Shown here: piece by piece, positions 60,972 to 64,000 of the stretch
Position numbering within the stretch: the stretch's first letter is position 1
How the letters are laid out: every line of letters starts with the position of its first letter
NCBI RefSeq assembly: GCF_000828475.1
Contig: NZ_AP014648.1
Span: 868,001-932,000, forward strand
DNA length: 64,000 nt
Reading direction: 5' to 3'
Source: Methyloceanibacter caenitepidi
GTDB lineage: Bacteria; Pseudomonadota; Alphaproteobacteria; Rhizobiales; Methyloligellaceae
The notes under the pieces: model-generated
Seen by the model: the letters and a program-made list of their open reading frames with translations, nothing else
The model's database searches: none
What the model was told of the DNA's origin: nothing
Translations under genes and position numbers: made by a program

Positions 60972-61451
60972 ATGAATGAAATTCCGCGAACAAACGGCGC
61001 GAGCCCGCACTCAAGCCCGCATCAGGGCCAGCCGCAACGCCTAGAACTGTCCACGGACCAGGCCGTCGAAACCGCCGCTCTTGCAGGCGCTGCCGCCGTT
61101 CAGAAATTGGTATCGGAGCGTAATGAGTTGCGCACGCGCCTTGCGGCACAGGAGCAGGAGACCGCTGCCTACCGGGCGCTGAACAACGAGCTGCGCCGGC
61201 GCCTGTTGATGGTCCACCAGACCTATGTGGAGATGGCCAAGGGGGTCGTCGGTGATCTCGAACGCTTCGACGCCGCGCTGCGGGATTCCGCGCAAGACGC
61301 CCATGCCACGATCGAGGCCCAGATGCAGTGGGAAGAGGGCGCGGCGGCTCCCGCTCAAAACGGCGCCGCAAGGGTCGCTGGAACGCATATCAACGGCGCG
61401 CACGCCAATGGCGCTCACCAGCCGAACGGCCCCACACAAATAAAGCCGTAG
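60972..61451 (+). CDS. Coiled-coil protein of unknown function
   Basis: A 159-residue cytoplasmic protein. A coiled coil spans about 35-100 (KLVSERNELRTRLAAQEQET; ALNNELRRRLLMVHQTYVEM). A Gln/Glu helix follows, and an Asn/His/Gly-rich tail ends it (GTHINGAHANGAHQPNGPT). It follows the phosphatase by about 100 bases, where infA would usually be. The ATG has no strong ribosome-binding site. I do not recognise a family. Confidence 0.6.
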   Translation: MNEIPRTNGASPHSSPHQGQPQRLELSTDQAVETAALAGAAAVQKLVSERNELRTRLAAQEQETAAYRALNNELRRRLLMVHQTYVEMAKGVVGDLERFDAALRDSAQDAHATIEAQMQWEEGAAAPAQNGAARVAGTHINGAHANGAHQPNGPTQIKP

Positions 61452-61709
61452 GCTATACACGGTTGGCGGCGATCTATCCCCCTCGTATCTCGCGGCTGTC
61501 TTGCGCCATCTTTCTGAAGTACCACAGCTTTCAGCCATTCTAGGGCTCCAGAACGGCTGTCCGCCGATTCCGCCTGGGCGAAGCCATGGCGCCGCAATCT
61601 CTAGTCGAGTGTTGCGCCCCTGCACTAGTTGTATCATGCAGCCTTTGATTACAGTTGGATCCACAAGAACGATCGGCGCGATAGGGTGCGCCGATGGGCA
61701 GGGGGTTTC

Positions 61710-64000
61710 GTGGATTTCGGATGCACTGCGAGGCGGCAGTGGCCGTCTGCGCGAACGCGCAGACGTGCCGGGCGCGTGGATCGCCCTAGACCCGCCCACA
61801 AGGTTCTTCATCCCCGAATAACAAGCGCAGCGCGCCATTCGCTGCTGCTCGGCACGGCGCTCGCCTCGACGCTTCTGCTCGCGACAGTCACCGCGCCGAC
61901 GCCGGCTCATGCGGTCGTCACTTGCCCACCCGGCACTTTTCCGCCGCCAGGCCCGATCACGCTCAACCCTGCTGGAGACAGCGTCAATTGCGTGAATGTC
62001 TATGACCGCAACAACGCCGGCGATCCCGTTATCGACCTCGTCACCACCGGTGCTGGTCAATTCATTACGCTCAACAACAGCGGGGACCTGACGTCGCCCG
62101 ACGACCGCGGCATCCGCGCCTATAGCCAGGGCCTCAACAGTCCCGTCGATGTTTTCAACACCGGCGATATCGACTCCTACAGGGCAGGCATTTATGCCAA
62201 GACCCGGTTCGGCGCGCTCGACGTCTTCAACGCCGGCCATATCACCGGCCTCTATTCCGGTATCCAGGCTGCGACCGGCACGGGTGGGGGCCCCAACAGT
62301 CCTCTCAGTCTCATCAACACCGGCGACATCGATCTGCAGCAAGGCACAGCCATCAGCGCGAGTACCTACCAGGCGCAGAGCGAACTCTCTGTGGTCAACA
62401 CCGGTGCGTTGACGGGCGCCGAAATAGGGATACTCGCGAATACCGACAACGACGATAGCGATATCGACGTCACCAACCGCGGCAAGATCTCCGTGACCGG
62501 GAACAGCACCGACCCCGTCTTCGGCATTAACACCTTTGCATACGGCGCAAACAGTTCGACCACGATTGACAACACGGCCAATATTCGGGCGACGACGTCC
62601 TATGGTCGTGGCTTCGGCATTTATGCCCTTTCGGTTGATGACGACAGTGCCGTCACGATCACCAACAACGCCGCCATTAGCGTCGACGCAAAAAATGGCG
62701 CCTACGGCATCGTCGGCCTGACGTACGGAGACAACAGCCCCGTTAAAATCGACAACACCGGGGACATCACGGTGACGTCGACGGTAGGGGGCTTCGAGGC
62801 CGATGGCATTGACGCAATCACCGATGACGACGACAGCGCCATCACCGTCACCAATAGCGGCGACATCAAAGCCACGAGCCGGTCGTTTGCGGACGGCATC
62901 GACGCAGAGTCCGATGGCACGAATAGTTCCATCACCGTCACCAACAGCGGCAACTTGACCATCAAGGCGACGCTTGGGGGTGCTGAAGGCATCGACGCCG
63001 GTGCCTTCGACGACAACAGCGCGGTTGTGGTCATCAACGACGGCAGGATCCATGTCGACGGCTATTATGCGAATGGCATTGATGCGTATTCCACCGACGC
63101 TGGCAGCCCCGTCTCGGTTACAAATCGCGGCGACATTACCGCCAAGGCCAAGCAACGGACGTTGGGCATCTATGCCGGGACCTACGGCGACAACAGCCCG
63201 ATAACCGTCAACAACAGCGGCGACGTCAACGCCACGTCGACGCAAGAGAACGCGGTCGCTATCTCCGCGTACACCTATGGCCGGAACAGCCCGATCAGCA
63301 TCAACAATTCGGGTTCGCTCTACGCCAAGGGCGCCGCCGCCGACACGGGTATCGCCGCGTACAGCTACTACGCCAACAAGACGATGATCACCAACACGGG
63401 TGAGATCGGTGCGGCTTCTCACGTGGCCATTGACGTCAACGGTCAGGGAAGCGCCACGATTTTCAACGCGGGCCTCATCACGGGGCTCGTGGATCTGACG
63501 GAACAGAACGACCGCTTCTTCAACCAGGCGGGCGGTGTGTTCGAGACCAAGAAGACGTCGCTGTTCGGCGGCGGCGACGACCTGTTCGTGAACCAATCGG
63601 GCGCGACGGTGCTGGCGGCGACCAATCCGAATGGCCGTGAGATGAGCGGCTTCGAGGGTCTCGAGACCTTCAAGAACGCCGGCGGCACGATCTCGCTGGT
63701 GGACGGCGGTGTAGGCGACACGTTCACCATCGCCAACACGCCGGGCGGCGCGGACCTGAAGTTCGAAGGCGGCGGTTACTTGGCCGTGGATGCGAGCCTC
63801 AGTGGGCCGGGCTCGTCGGCGGACAATTTCATCGTCGACGGCGACGTGACGGGTCAGACCAAGGTGATGGTGAACAACACCAGCACCCAGCCCGGCATCT
63901 TCAACTCACAAGGCATCCCGGTCGTGTTCGTGGAGGGCAAGACGCCGAGCGCGGGCAACTTCGTGCTGGCGGACGGTCCCATCGACACCGGTCTGTTCGA
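61710..64000 (+). CDS. Autotransporter-like outer membrane protein (3' end outside window)
   Basis: Open to the window edge, 763 codons visible. The frame has a signal core at LLLGTALASTLLLATVTAPT before AHAVVTCPPG. GTG at 61710, with GGGGG 5-6 bases before it, gives a long basic extension (RRQWPSARTRRRAGRV), like the paralogue at 42339; GTG at 61776 is the alternative. Residues about 120-575 are repeats (LNNSGDLTSPDDRGIRAYSQ; ITVTNSGDIKATSRSFADGI). A bridge follows (GLITGLVDLTEQNDRFFNQA; GVGDTFTIANTPGGADLKFE; IPVVFVEGKTPSAGNFVLAD) matching the first autotransporter block for block. The barrel is not in the window. Confidence 0.82.
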   Translation, partial: MDFGCTARRQWPSARTRRRAGRVDRPRPAHKVLHPRITSAARHSLLLGTALASTLLLATVTAPTPAHAVVTCPPGTFPPPGPITLNPAGDSVNCVNVYDRNNAGDPVIDLVTTGAGQFITLNNSGDLTSPDDRGIRAYSQGLNSPVDVFNTGDIDSYRAGIYAKTRFGALDVFNAGHITGLYSGIQAATGTGGGPNSPLSLINTGDIDLQQGTAISASTYQAQSELSVVNTGALTGAEIGILANTDNDDSDIDVTNRGKISVTGNSTDPVFGINTFAYGANSSTTIDNTANIRATTSYGRGFGIYALSVDDDSAVTITNNAAISVDAKNGAYGIVGLTYGDNSPVKIDNTGDITVTSTVGGFEADGIDAITDDDDSAITVTNSGDIKATSRSFADGIDAESDGTNSSITVTNSGNLTIKATLGGAEGIDAGAFDDNSAVVVINDGRIHVDGYYANGIDAYSTDAGSPVSVTNRGDITAKAKQRTLGIYAGTYGDNSPITVNNSGDVNATSTQENAVAISAYTYGRNSPISINNSGSLYAKGAAADTGIAAYSYYANKTMITNTGEIGAASHVAIDVNGQGSATIFNAGLITGLVDLTEQNDRFFNQAGGVFETKKTSLFGGGDDLFVNQSGATVLAATNPNGREMSGFEGLETFKNAGGTISLVDGGVGDTFTIANTPGGADLKFEGGGYLAVDASLSGPGSSADNFIVDGDVTGQTKVMVNNTSTQPGIFNSQGIPVVFVEGKTPSAGNFVLADGPIDTGLF

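Noticed and set aside
61501-61821. 106-residue plus-strand frame before the second autotransporter
   Set aside because: It overlaps the autotransporter start region in another frame and has no ribosome-binding site or recognisable domain.
62000-63450. Tandem repeats that might be read as CRISPR or DNA satellites
   Set aside because: The periodicity is at protein level (beta-helix repeats) with diverged DNA and no regular spacers.

Overview
The window is a gene-dense, GC-rich chromosomal segment of an alphaproteobacterium, most likely Hyphomicrobiales (Rhizobiales). Evidence: a SAM-II riboswitch in front of metZ, the block murA-DUF2948-hisD-UPF0262-phosphatase, a class I lysyl-tRNA synthetase, a PodJ-like polarity protein and a cysG-DUF2849-cysI-DUF934/cysH sulfate operon. 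A marine methylotroph such as a Methyloceanibacter relative would fit, but that is a guess from gene style, not a demonstrated identity.

Layout. 1-6.2 kb: metZ with its riboswitch and an M20 deacylase, a DJ-1/PfpI protein, a two-domain dCTP deaminase and an AGCS amino-acid symporter. 7.1-10 kb: a quorum-sensing cluster (luxR, luxI, a phytanoyl-CoA-dioxygenase-like gene and a translationally coupled small ORF). 10-11.6 kb: an XRE regulator and a radical SAM protein. 11.7-16 kb: a tRNA-Gly(CCC) gene followed by two small elements in tandem. Each is bounded by a copy of the tRNA 3' half and neither has an integrase. The first carries two unknown membrane proteins, the second a PIN-like nuclease and a small XRE protein.

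16-35 kb is mixed core and accessory content: a GT2 glycosyltransferase, a periplasmic amino-acid binding protein, a sterol-desaturase-like enzyme, HdeD, LysR, lysK, an EF-hand-like secreted protein, an S24 repressor next to an SNase-like protein, pyrD, arsC, an Lhr-like helicase with PdeM, and TIGR02186 with a TSUP permease. 35-42 kb: a PodJ-like protein, YjbQ, proline iminopeptidase and a two-part sodium:solute symporter.

42-64 kb: two paralogous autotransporter-like proteins in opposite orientation flank a stretch that holds the assimilatory sulfate operon (2Fe-2S ferredoxin, cysG, DUF2849, cysI, a DUF934-CysH fusion, cysD, cysN, TSUP permease), several small secreted proteins, tRNA-Thr(GGT) and the murA-hisD block.

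How the genes fit together. Sulfur is the main theme. CysDN activates sulfate to APS. CysH has the cysteines of a 4Fe-4S APS reductase and gives sulfite. CysI, with siroheme from CysG and perhaps electrons from the linked ferredoxin, gives sulfide. MetZ puts sulfide into homocysteine under SAM feedback. The end of CysN looks like a decayed piece of APS kinase, which agrees with an APS-reducing route. The features most worth following up are the tandem integrase-less tRNA elements, the DUF934-CysH fusion, the vestigial CysC tail and the luxR-luxI-phyH-small-ORF cluster.
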